This document shows, in pieces, positions 30,333 to 44,537 of a stretch of DNA of 64,000 bases. Source of the DNA: Moesziomyces globuligerus (taxonomy: Eukaryota; Basidiomycota; Ustilaginomycetes; Ustilaginales; Ustilaginaceae); contig JARVLF010000014.1 of assembly GCA_030849465.1 (NCBI GenBank), forward strand, positions 124,001 through 188,000, written 5' to 3'. The notes beneath the pieces were generated by a model. The model searched no databases. It was given only the letters and a program-made list of their open reading frames with translations, and was not told where the DNA came from. The translations under genes were made by a program, and so were the position numbers. Numbering within the stretch: the first letter of the stretch is position 1; every line of letters starts with the position of its first letter.

Positions 30333-31286
30333 ATGCGCGCTTCTCAGGTCACCTTCTCGGGCATGCCCACGGGCAAGAAATACGTAAGTGCCACCAAAAG
30401 CAGCTGCAAAGCAGCAAAGCAACCTCGAGCAGGCTTGGAATCGAGCGCTGACCGCAGACGATGACCAACTCTACACACACATCACCTTGACGACTTGCGA
30501 CACTACCGATACGCCGAACATCCTCGATACGTCTCGACACTCTCGACTGTGCCCCTCGCCGCGGATCGGTGGCTGGATTGGACCACTCGTCTGCACGTAA
30601 TTGTCTGATCGGCCGACTTGGACCATCGTTCTCGCACTATCTGCATGCATGTTCGGGAAACCAACACCCCTCACGCCTTGATTCGTCATTGATCGATGGC
30701 GTCGGAACTTGCGATCGATGCTCTCGCATTGCGTCTACAACTTTGCTCCACTTGCAACATCGATGCACGGTGCATGGCTGCCTACCCTCCACGCCTCATG
30801 CCTCTCGACGACCAACACGTACACGCGGCACTCCCGATTTGGTCTTCACTGCATTCGACGTTCTTCGCCCGACCTTCGCTCCCCGACATCCTCGACGGTG
30901 CTGCGCTCTGGACGATGTTTCCCTGACCTGCACTGTGGGTGTGTACAGATGGGCTGGTGGGGAGACATGGGCGGTCCGCAGCAGAAGGGCATCACGCAGT
31001 ACTCGGTGTCGCCCTTCCAGCAGAACGCCATGCGCGGCGCACTCCACAGCTACCTCTTCTACGGCTTCAAGCGCATCATGCAGCAGGCTCCGTACTTTGC
31101 CGTCCCCTTTGCTGTCGGTAAGTTTTTCCGCGTCGGCGACTGCTCGGCGAATGCGAATCGATCGACTGATCTTTGTGTGTTTTGCTCTTGGTTGTTACAG
31201 GTTACGGTCTGATCGCTTGGGCCAAGGACAAGAACGCCTACTACAACTCCAAAGCCGGCCACGCCGAGCTCGGTCACGACGAGTAG
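30333..31286 (+). CDS. QCR8: Cytochrome bc1 complex subunit 8 (Qcr8)
   Basis: Three exons, 30333..30383, 30949..31117 and 31201..31286, give a 101-aa protein. The assembled protein starts MRASQVTFSGMPTGKKY and continues MGWWGDMGGPQQKGITQYSV, the hallmark of Qcr8 (the ubiquinone-binding-protein QP-C family). One membrane helix lies near AVPFAVGYGLIAWA, and the end is KAGHAELGHDE. Qcr8 is a small inner-membrane subunit of respiratory complex III that contacts cytochrome b. Intron 1 is 565 nt, far longer than the 80-110 nt usual in this window; intron 2 is 83 nt. The exon 1 boundary falls exactly before the conserved MGWWG block. Confidence 0.93.
30384..30948 (+). other. Unusually long first intron of QCR8
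   Basis: The intron runs from GTAAGTGCCA to GTGTACAG, 565 nt, and contains in-frame stops, so it must be removed. No snoRNA box set or nested frame was convincing. Confidence 0.85.
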
Positions 31287-31903
31287 AATCTCGGCTCCTC
31301 CTGACCGCGTTTGTTAAAGGCCGCATCCAAATGCAAGCTGTCCTTCCCTTGCTTTCTTTCGCCAACATTGCGTAACACCGGACCGTGCACTGGCACAGAG
31401 GCACAGTGGAGAGTCGGACGACGTGACGGAACGCAAGGCGAGCTTGTGAGGGCGGAGGTCGGCGCCGTTTCGGGATGGGTGGGTGTTGAGGCGCGAATCG
31501 TAGGCTTGACTGCGCAGGATTTTGCGTTTGTTGCAAGCCCGTCTAGGTTGGGCCGGGCGTCATCTGGCGTCGACGCACGGTGAAGCTGCGCTGTCAAGTG
31601 CGGGCCCTGGCTGTGCATCGTCTCGACTCAAAACGTGTCTCCGACCAGGGCTATGCTAGATGCAAGGAAGTGGTGATGCTGCCGATGCGCGCTCCGCCCC
31701 ACCAACCAGAGCCTTGCTCCAGATCCTGATCGAGTCGCTTTCCTCCTTTGGTCCCTCCGGCTCTGAACAGACCGACAGAAAGCAGACTTGTCCTCGAGCC
31801 TTCCGTGAGCGTTACAAGTCTTGGCACGCAACGTCGTAGACGAGAGAAAATGCCAGAGTGCTAGCTGGCCTTATAATGCGTAAATTTCTCCGCCTTGGGT
31901 ACT
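31287..31903. promoter_or_regulatory. Intergenic region with an upstream TATA-like element of the tRNA gene
   Basis: This region holds the QCR8 3' UTR and the flank of the tRNA gene. A TTATAATGC stretch at about 31871-31879 lies 25-33 bp before the mature tRNA start, a position where fungal Pol III genes often have an upstream TATA element. Nothing else was recognised. Confidence 0.45.
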
Positions 31904-32013
31904 TCCCAGTTAGTACAACGGTTAGTATACGGCACTTTCATCGATTCGCGTGCGCGCAAGCGCGCGCCCCCCTGTGAGCTGCTGAGATCGGGGTTCGATT
32001 CCCCGGCCGGGAA
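31904..32013 (+). tRNA. tRNA-Glu (anticodon UUC) with a 38-nt intron
   Basis: Exons are 31904..31940 and 31979..32013; the intron 31941..31978 sits at the canonical position after base 37. A full cloverleaf folds: acceptor TCCCAGT/GCCGGGA, D-stem GTAC/GTAT, anticodon stem CGGCA/TGCTG with loop CTTTCAC, T-arm CGGGG-TTCGATT-CCCCG, discriminator A. The anticodon is TTC. The acceptor stem has one A-C mismatch (position 5-68) and a T-G pair at 7-66. The intron is GC-rich and can form its own hairpin (GCGCGC-AA-GCGCGC). A T5 run at 32018-32022, inside TTTCTTTTTCCTTTT, is a likely Pol III terminator. Confidence 0.9.
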
Positions 32014-32473
32014 CTTTCTTTTTCCTTTTCTTGGCTCCCCTCCGACGCTGATTCAGACCCGTTCCCCCAGCTCTCCAACGCTGGTTGGGGTCTGTGGACA
32101 TCGTAGTTGAGCATCGTACGGAAGGCTGCTTTCAGGCATCGTGAATCAGCAAGAGCGGGAGTGGGAGGGAGCGGCTGAACAAGACCCAAGCGGCTAAATA
32201 CTGTCAGCGGGCCGAGGCGAGGCGATTGTGGAGGCAGCACGAGCCAGGTGGGGCGGTTGTCATCATATCCCCGTCCGTGCGAGCGTGGGTAATGCATCTT
32301 ACCGACCGGAGCTAAGCAGGCCTTTATAAGAACGCTGCATCGAACTCTAGACCCCTGGTCCGATCCATACCATCATCGTCAGAGACAGCCAGCCCACACG
32401 TTTGTCGGCGCTACCACGAAACCCGACCGCTGCTTTCCGCGCTATTTATACCTTGGCAACCAACCTGACCAGG
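32014..32473 (+). promoter_or_regulatory. Promoter region of the iron-type alcohol dehydrogenase gene
   Basis: A good TATA box, CCTTTATAAG, lies at 32321-32330, about 145 bp before the start codon. No gene lies between the tRNA and this coding region. Confidence 0.5.
32018..32022 (+). terminator. Pol III T-run terminator of tRNA-Glu
   Basis: Five T residues start 5 nt after the discriminator base, with a further T4 at 32025-32028. Confidence 0.7.
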
Positions 32474-33709
32474 ATGACGGCACCTGCGGGAGTGTATCGC
32501 AACACGCTGTTGCAGGCGGTGTACTTTGGGCCTGGGTGCCTCTCGAACTCTCTGCCTGCGGCACTCGAGGCGCTGAACCTGCCGCGGAAGAAGGCGTTCA
32601 TCCTGACGGGCAAGAGTCTCGCGACCAAGACGCAGGTGATCGAGCGGGTGCAGCAGGTGTTGGCGGCCAAAGGCTACTACAGCGGCGAGACGTACTTTGA
32701 GATTGGGGAGCATGCGCCCGTGGGTGGGATTCGGGAAGCTGTCAAGCGGATCAAGGCTTCGGATGCGGATGTGATCATTGCTGTTGGAGGAGGATCTCCC
32801 ATCGATGCGGCCAAGGCGGTTTCGTTCTACACGCATCAGCAGGAGCATGGTGAGGAGAGCGCACGAAACGCCGCGACGGATTCGCGACTCTTCCTACCGA
32901 CCATCGCAGTGCCTACGACGCTCAGCGTAGCAGAGACGACGCAGAACGCAGGATTCAAGTCGGACGAAGGCCACAAGATCGGTGTCTCGTCGCGAAACCT
33001 CGTGCCTCGAGCCATCGTCTACGATGCCGAGCTCACGCTCGAGACGCCTCAGAAGCTGTGGCTCTCAACAGGCATCAGAGCGCTCGACCATGCAGTCGAG
33101 TTCCTCTACCGTCCTGATACCCATCCTCTTCTCCGTCCCGGTGCGCAGTCGGCGATTCGAGATCTCTTCACCTACCTCCCTCTCTCCAAGCAAAACCCAA
33201 CCGACACCCACATCAGACAACGCCTCCAGCTCGCTTGCTTCAACTCGCTCTGGCCCGAGAGCAGGATGGGTGCCCTAGGCCTCTCCCACGGTCTCGGCCA
33301 TAAACTCGGCGCGACGTACGCCATCTCGCACGGCATCACGAGCTGCATCACCCTCGCCCCCACCGTCCGCTTCACAGCCCAGTGGAAGGAAACTCCCCTC
33401 CATCACCTCCACAACCTCGCCGACACCCTCGCCTTCATCCCGCCACCCTACAATCCAAACCCCGCCCCGCTCGCTGCCTCGCCCGGCTCGAAACCCGAGG
33501 ACGAGGCGCAACTCAGGAGCAAAGCGAGCACCGTCGCAGACGCCATCCAGTCCCTCGTCGACGATCTCGGCCTCCATTCGACGCTCAAGGATGCCGGCGT
33601 CGCTAGCGACCAGTGCGAGATCGTCGCGACCCAGGTCACCGGAGAGGCCAAAAAGGGCTCCGAGTACTGGCATGGCGTCAAGCACATCCTCGACAGCGCA
33701 TACGAATGA
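32474..33709 (+). CDS. Iron-containing alcohol dehydrogenase / maleylacetate reductase-like enzyme
   Basis: The start is the ATG at 32474 (MTAPAGVYRN), because the longer open frame begins at TTG. The 411-aa product has the NAD(P)-binding motif VGGGSPIDAAK (about 104-114). The C-terminal helical domain has the expected metal-ligand region: D205-H206 in ALDHAVE, then SHGLGHKLGATYAISHG with H272, H276 and H286. The family reduces aldehydes or maleylacetate, the latter in the aromatic ring-cleavage (hydroxyquinol) pathway. The DUF-free length and the TTLSVAET segment favour the maleylacetate-reductase side, but no other catabolic gene is adjacent, so the substrate stays open. No mitochondrial or peroxisomal targeting signal is evident. 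Its stop is 158 bp from the convergent lunapark stop. Confidence 0.85.
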   Translation: MTAPAGVYRNTLLQAVYFGPGCLSNSLPAALEALNLPRKKAFILTGKSLATKTQVIERVQQVLAAKGYYSGETYFEIGEHAPVGGIREAVKRIKASDADVIIAVGGGSPIDAAKAVSFYTHQQEHGEESARNAATDSRLFLPTIAVPTTLSVAETTQNAGFKSDEGHKIGVSSRNLVPRAIVYDAELTLETPQKLWLSTGIRALDHAVEFLYRPDTHPLLRPGAQSAIRDLFTYLPLSKQNPTDTHIRQRLQLACFNSLWPESRMGALGLSHGLGHKLGATYAISHGITSCITLAPTVRFTAQWKETPLHHLHNLADTLAFIPPPYNPNPAPLAASPGSKPEDEAQLRSKASTVADAIQSLVDDLGLHSTLKDAGVASDQCEIVATQVTGEAKKGSEYWHGVKHILDSAYE

Positions 33710-33867
33710 GCTTCCCTCGCGCGCTCCTGTAACCGACCCGTCCAACCTGTTGACACTGAGAATCAGAAGAAGAAAAAAGAAGCGTTCCATTGATGTGCCA
33801 TCCTGCATGCGCGAGCGCGTTTGTGTCAATGTCGGACTACCAACGGCTCTGTCTCGAGGATGGAGCT

Positions 33868-35058
33868 TCAGTCGTCGTCGAGATCCATGCGCTCAGTCTT
33901 GGACTGAGACTTGCGCGCGCGGAGCGACCTGCGTGGCTGCTCGTCTGGCTCGTCTTTTGCGTCTGGCGCATCGATGCGTACGCTCTCGTCCTCGAGCGTC
34001 GCCTGGGGCGGACGATCTTCGTCGTCGGACGGCTCGTCGGCACGGAGCTTGAGACGACTGCCCGTGGTGCGACTCGGTTTGGACGGCGTCTCGACCGGCT
34101 GTGCTGGTGCATCTGCCGATCGGGGCGGGCGCTGCGAGTTGAACGGCGAGCCGACGGGCGCCGAGCTCGGCCGACGCGAGTTAAAGTGGCCGCAGTGCGG
34201 ACAGACGTACTGGACCTCGTGGAACTCCTCGCGGAGCGCGAGGCCGTTGTGCGCATGGCATCGAGCGCAGATGAGCGCATACTTTTGCTCGGGTCCCGTC
34301 GCCGTAGGATCGGCACCGAGGATGGCATCCGCCACCTTGTCCATCCACGTCTTGGCCACCGGTAGCGCCGGAGGACGCACAGCACTTGCACTGGCTCCTC
34401 CTTGCTGTCGCATGAGTGCCATGCGTTGAGCCTGCAATGCCTGTGCTTCCGGTGTCGACAGTGCAGGCGCACCACCCGTCTTGGACGGCGTCGTTGCCAC
34501 CGAAGGTGAGGCTTTAGAAGGAGTGGCGTTGGGTTTGGGGTTGGGTTTTTGCTTGGTGGGGGTGGTTGGATCGGTGGGTTTGGGGGTCGAGTCGTCGTAC
34601 TTGTCGAGGAGCATGCGGAGGTGGTCGTACTTGGTGGCGCGTTTGATCTCGTCGACCTTGTCGCGCTTCTGACGACGGAGGTCGATGAGATGCTTGTCTT
34701 CGGCGGCGCCGATGCGGCGGTACCACCAGCGTACGATGCGGCGCGTCGAGATGATCAGCACGGGACTCGTCAGCACGGGCACCCAGACGAGCATCGTACG
34801 CTTCGACCCGCCACGAGCCAAGGTCAACAGACCAAAGAACCAACACACCGCCGTATACACCGCCCACAGCAGAAACGCCTGCAGCGTCAACGTCACCGAG
34901 GCCCGTCGCTCGCGCAGCCGGATCTGCGTCAGTCGCGATTGCACCTCCGAGATCTCGCCCTCGAGCCGCGCAAGAACCGTCTCGTAGTCCGTCTCGCGAT
35001 TCGCCCGCCGCCTCCACGGCAGAAAGGTCCCGCTCGCAAGCGCGTTGAAGACACCCAT
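33868..35058 (-). CDS. LNP1: Lunapark-family ER network protein
   Basis: This is a single-exon 396-aa product with an ATG at 35058. A short N-terminus (MGVFNALASG, Gly2 available for myristoylation) is followed by a coiled coil (about 25-52), two membrane helices (about 55-80 and 88-109), another charged coiled coil (120-155) and a Pro/Thr-rich linker. The zinc finger is C264-X2-C267 and C286-X2-C289 in the motif ALICARCHAHNG...YVCPHC. This is the lunapark architecture; these proteins sit at three-way junctions of the tubular ER and stabilise them with atlastin/Sey1-type GTPases. The C-terminal 100 residues are acidic and disordered. Confidence 0.9.
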   Translation of the reverse strand: MGVFNALASGTFLPWRRRANRETDYETVLARLEGEISEVQSRLTQIRLRERRASVTLTLQAFLLWAVYTAVCWFFGLLTLARGGSKRTMLVWVPVLTSPVLIISTRRIVRWWYRRIGAAEDKHLIDLRRQKRDKVDEIKRATKYDHLRMLLDKYDDSTPKPTDPTTPTKQKPNPKPNATPSKASPSVATTPSKTGGAPALSTPEAQALQAQRMALMRQQGGASASAVRPPALPVAKTWMDKVADAILGADPTATGPEQKYALICARCHAHNGLALREEFHEVQYVCPHCGHFNSRRPSSAPVGSPFNSQRPPRSADAPAQPVETPSKPSRTTGSRLKLRADEPSDDEDRPPQATLEDESVRIDAPDAKDEPDEQPRRSLRARKSQSKTERMDLDDD

Positions 35059-35677
35059 CGCAGATGATCGCAGTTACGCTCCGAAGTGTCTAGCTGCCTA
35101 ATCCTGCAGATGAATCGTTCGGCAAGTGTGGGGTGGAGAGGAGCAAGACAAGGACGGGAGCGATGATGAGCAACTTGACACTTGGTCGCACGGGCTGTGC
35201 GTGACTGGGTTCCTTGAAAAGTGCCTGCGTGGATGTGCGTTTGTGCATGCGTGTTCGCTCGGAAAATCAAAAATCGGTGATGCAACCGTGCCCCAATCTT
35301 GGAATCCCTCTGTCCAGCCAGCCCACACACGACACCACACAGCACAGACTCAAGACGCCCCACACCACCGACTCAGCACTTCTCACTCGGCGCAATTCTC
35401 ACTCGGCGCAATTCTCACTCGGCGCAGTTCGGGTCGATCAAATGCTGTCAAATTGCGTGCGCACTTCGAACAGAGAGGTATACAAGATGCCCCGCGAGTG
35501 GTGGTGGTGGCGCCAACCAACTCGGGCAGGGGATGCGAAGTAGAGAGCGAGCGGGACGGAACGGACAACAAGGCGCAATAGACTAACAACGGGGACATGA
35601 GCGGCTAATGTTACATCTTTACATCGAGTGGGACGGCTAAGGATCGCCGTCAACCACCAAGGTGCAAAGTGGACCAA
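35059..35677. other. Intergenic region between lunapark and histone H3
   Basis: This is the lunapark promoter plus the H3 3' UTR. It contains three tandem copies of a 16-bp unit (35380-35427). I see no gene. Confidence 0.5.
35380..35427. repeat. 16-bp tandem repeat, three copies
   Basis: The unit TTCTCACTCGGCGCAA is repeated three times, the last ending in G. It lies about 320 bp upstream of the lunapark start and 250 bp beyond the H3 stop. Confidence 0.9.
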
Positions 35678-41328
<5,651 letters not shown>

Positions 41329-43248
41329 ATGTACAACACCGAATTCGGCCGGCGGCTTCGCAGCCAGTCGTCCGGTGGGTCTACGCCTTCGTCATCGAAA
41401 CGAGACAGCCGCGCCACGGATAGTCTGCTCGGCGCAACTACAGATCGACTGCTCTCGGGAGCCTCGAGCTACTCTACGTCTCCTATCTCCATACCCGGCT
41501 CGTCCAGAAGTGCAGCCAGAGGGGCGAGCACGCATCGCTCCTCCAGTCTCACCAACCTCTCTGGAGTATCGCGTGGAGAGTCGTCCCGCTCGGTATTGTC
41601 GGCGTCCGCAAGCACCAAGTCGTCTTCGCCCAGCAAAAAGCACCTCGCCGGCAGCATCGTCGACCGTTACATCCCTCAGCGTGATGGGACCGATCTGCAT
41701 ACAGCATACCAACTCATTGGCGACGACCCACCAACGCCTCATCGACACAAGCGCAAGATCGCCGTCGACACGGATGCACAACGCGAAGAGGCCAACCAAG
41801 CCTTCTCGTCGCTGCTCTCGTCCGAGCTCTTTGGCGCAGACGCAGGATTGAGTACCTCGCCGAGCCGTGGCAATCGAACGAATGGCCTCACCAACTTTGC
41901 CTCCAGCTCGTCGTCCTCCGTGCACACCAGCGGCGGCTCGTCAGCAACTCGACACTCGAGCCACACGGGTCTGGCTTCGCCAGCGACGCCAACAAAGCGA
42001 AACCTCTTCAGCTACAGTCCCTCGCATAGCCGTACGCCCGGACGCAGCGGCTCCGGCATGGGCCGTGTTGTGGACTTCGGGATCGCCGACGACGATCTGG
42101 GCGGTGCTGCGCCACGCACCGGCGGACTCTTCGGAGGCTTGGCGTCGCACTCGGTCGAAACACTCGATTCTCCCAACCATCGTGCATACAGTCTATCGCC
42201 AGTCAAGGCGGAGAGTCGTAGCTTGCTGCTCAGTCCGAGGAAGCCGCCGCGCGTGCTCAGCAAGGTACCCTACAAGGTTCTCGACGCGCCTGACCTCGCC
42301 AACGACTTCTACCTCAACCTGGTCGACTGGTCGAGCAAGAACGTACTTGGCGTCGGACTGGGCACCTGCGTCTATCTGTGGTCGGCTGAGAACTCTTCGG
42401 TCACCAAGCTGTGCGATCTCAAGGAGTACAGCAACGACGCGGTGACGGGCCTCAACTGGGCCAACTCGGGCAACCATCTGGCGATCGGCACGCAGAAGGG
42501 ACTGGTGCAGATCTGGGACGTGGAGAAGCAGAAGCTGCTGCGCACGATGCGCGGGCACACGCAGCGCGTAGGCTCGCTTGCGTGGAACGAGGTGATCCTC
42601 ACCTCGGGCTCGCGCGACCGGGTGATCTACCACCGCGACGTGCGTGCGCCCGACCAGCACATCCGCACGCTGCGTGCGCATCGGCAGGAGGTGTGCGGGC
42701 TCAAGTGGAACACCGAGACGAACCAGCTGGCGAGTGGCGGCAACGACAATCGGCTGATTGTGTGGGATGCGTTGAACGAGACGCCGCTGCATCGATTCAC
42801 GGAGCATACGGCGGCGGTCAAGGCGATCGCGTGGAATCCGCACCAGCAGGGGATCTTGGCGTCCGGAGGTGGCACGGTGGACATGAAGATCCGCTTCTGG
42901 AACGCGAGCACGGGCCAGATGCTCAACGAGGTCGACACGGGGAGCCAGGTGTGCAACCTCATGTGGAGCAAGACGGCCAACGAGCTGATCAGCACGCACG
43001 GCTACTCGGGCGGCGCGATCCAGAACCAGATCCAGGTGTGGAAGTATCCGTCGATGCAGCAGATCGCCACGCTGACCGGCCACACGATGCGCGTGCTCTA
43101 TCTGTCCATGAGCCCGACGGGCGATACCATCGTCACGGGCGCCGGCGACGAGACGCTGCGCTTCTGGGACCTCAATACCTCGCACCGCACCCAGCTGGAC
43201 AAGCGACGCGAAGCGAATGCCTTCAACCCCTTTGCCAAGCTGCGCTGA
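41329..43248 (+). CDS. CDH1: Cdh1/Fizzy-related activator of the anaphase-promoting complex
   Basis: This is a single-exon 639-aa product with an ATG at 41329 (MYNTEFGRRLR). A C-box variant, DRYIPQRDGTDL, lies at about 111-122; this motif binds the APC/C. A Ser-rich region follows, then KVPYKVLDAPDLANDFYLNLVDWSS (with a gap-free match to the Cdh1 rather than Cdc20 type) and seven WD40 repeats from about 330 to 625, which recognise D-box and KEN-box substrates. The protein ends FAKLR, where most Cdh1 proteins end in Ile-Arg (the IR tail that docks on the APC/C). The smut orthologue is known as Cru1 and controls mitotic cyclin degradation in G1. Many Ser/Thr-Pro sites in the N-terminal half fit CDK control. 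Confidence 0.92.
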   Translation: MYNTEFGRRLRSQSSGGSTPSSSKRDSRATDSLLGATTDRLLSGASSYSTSPISIPGSSRSAARGASTHRSSSLTNLSGVSRGESSRSVLSASASTKSSSPSKKHLAGSIVDRYIPQRDGTDLHTAYQLIGDDPPTPHRHKRKIAVDTDAQREEANQAFSSLLSSELFGADAGLSTSPSRGNRTNGLTNFASSSSSSVHTSGGSSATRHSSHTGLASPATPTKRNLFSYSPSHSRTPGRSGSGMGRVVDFGIADDDLGGAAPRTGGLFGGLASHSVETLDSPNHRAYSLSPVKAESRSLLLSPRKPPRVLSKVPYKVLDAPDLANDFYLNLVDWSSKNVLGVGLGTCVYLWSAENSSVTKLCDLKEYSNDAVTGLNWANSGNHLAIGTQKGLVQIWDVEKQKLLRTMRGHTQRVGSLAWNEVILTSGSRDRVIYHRDVRAPDQHIRTLRAHRQEVCGLKWNTETNQLASGGNDNRLIVWDALNETPLHRFTEHTAAVKAIAWNPHQQGILASGGGTVDMKIRFWNASTGQMLNEVDTGSQVCNLMWSKTANELISTHGYSGGAIQNQIQVWKYPSMQQIATLTGHTMRVLYLSMSPTGDTIVTGAGDETLRFWDLNTSHRTQLDKRREANAFNPFAKLR

Positions 43249-44537
43249 TCCCGCACGGATTCGTGTAGCTTTCGACATGCTTGTATACTACTCTAGCTCT
43301 ATATACCAACGACTATCGATCGTCTTACCCCCCCTGCCCCCCTCTCCACCATTGCCCGAGCCTTCCGGTGCGGGAGTGAGCACGGTCCGGAACCACATGC
43401 TGATTCTTTTCCGAGTTTTGGAAGACAGGGTTCGAGACCCGATGACGGCTACGGAACGGGAGGAAAGAGGCAAGCGAGCTTCGGGTGCAGGTTTAGGGGT
43501 CAGGGCCGAGCGGAAGGAGTAAGTGAGGTGCCATGCTGCGACGGCGAAGACGGACAATCGAGTGACGACGAATTGCCTAAATGGATTGCTAGTTGCCAAG
43601 AGGGGATGGATTGGCAATTCCTCTGATTCCATCGAAATCGATGTCCGACAGCTTTTTTTTTTGCCTGCAGAGGCGCAGGATGACGACGGCGCGATTCAGC
43701 CTGACACATTGGCCCGACCAACGTTATACCGCGCTTTGCAAGCCATCGCGCGCATCTCGCCGGCGCCCAGTGCGACACGTCGTGCAGAAGCAACGAGTGA
43801 TGACTTGAGGTGGCTGCAAGTGACTGGTCCCGAACTCGACGTGCGTCTGCCTAGCTATGCGCTGGAGAGAAGCGTGCTGATGCGGATGCAGGGTCTGTAA
43901 TGATGATGGCATGCAAATTCCGCCGACCTCCACTCTTCTCTCACCAGCCCAGAGGCAGGTCTCGGCAAGCCTGGCATCGATGCGGCCGCGCTTCGCTTGC
44001 AGTGCCCGACAGCGCCCGCAAGGCCCACTCTGGCCGCAAGCGGATGGAGCGCTCTCCCGTCACGAGTCGGTGCTCCGTGAGGGATTTCCCATGTGAGGAC
44101 TATACGATCCCTCCGATCGATCGGTCCAGGCCTCTAGCTACTGTACCCTCTTTTTTTTCCCGGACCCCGGTCCCAAGCAGCATCGAGTGTGTCCGAGCAT
44201 CTCGGTTGGAGCCTCGCTCGGTCGGAAGCTGACAGAGCGCTTGGAGGGCCAAAGGTTGCAGCCGGTTTGGATTCAACTCCGCACAGAGCTTCTCATCCAC
44301 CTCGTCACAACGACACCATCCTCGTCCGACTGAGACGGTATAGAGGTACCAGCTGCCCGTGTCTTGGCCTTGCGATACAGCGCGGGCGAGCAGACGGCGC
44401 ATACAGCTTAGATTCGGCATCCGCCCGGCTGGCGTTCAACGAGGCTTTGACGCCTCCAACGATCGCAGCACCAGGGCTATAGACCTCTAGACGATCCCCG
44501 AAAGGGCCGTTTCTGGTAGTAGCGAGCTCCAGCCGCG
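43249..44537. promoter_or_regulatory. Intergenic region between CDH1 and the HPP-family gene
   Basis: These 1.3 kb hold the Cdh1 3' UTR and the promoter of the next gene. T-runs occur at about 43,653-43,660 and 44,150-44,157. A B-box-like GGGTTCGAGACCC at 43,428 has no tRNA around it. No gene is recognised. Confidence 0.45.

Noticed and set aside
43420..43445. B-box-like GGGTTCGAGACCC suggesting a tRNA
   Set aside because: No A box, D-arm, anticodon stem or acceptor pairing is present upstream or downstream.
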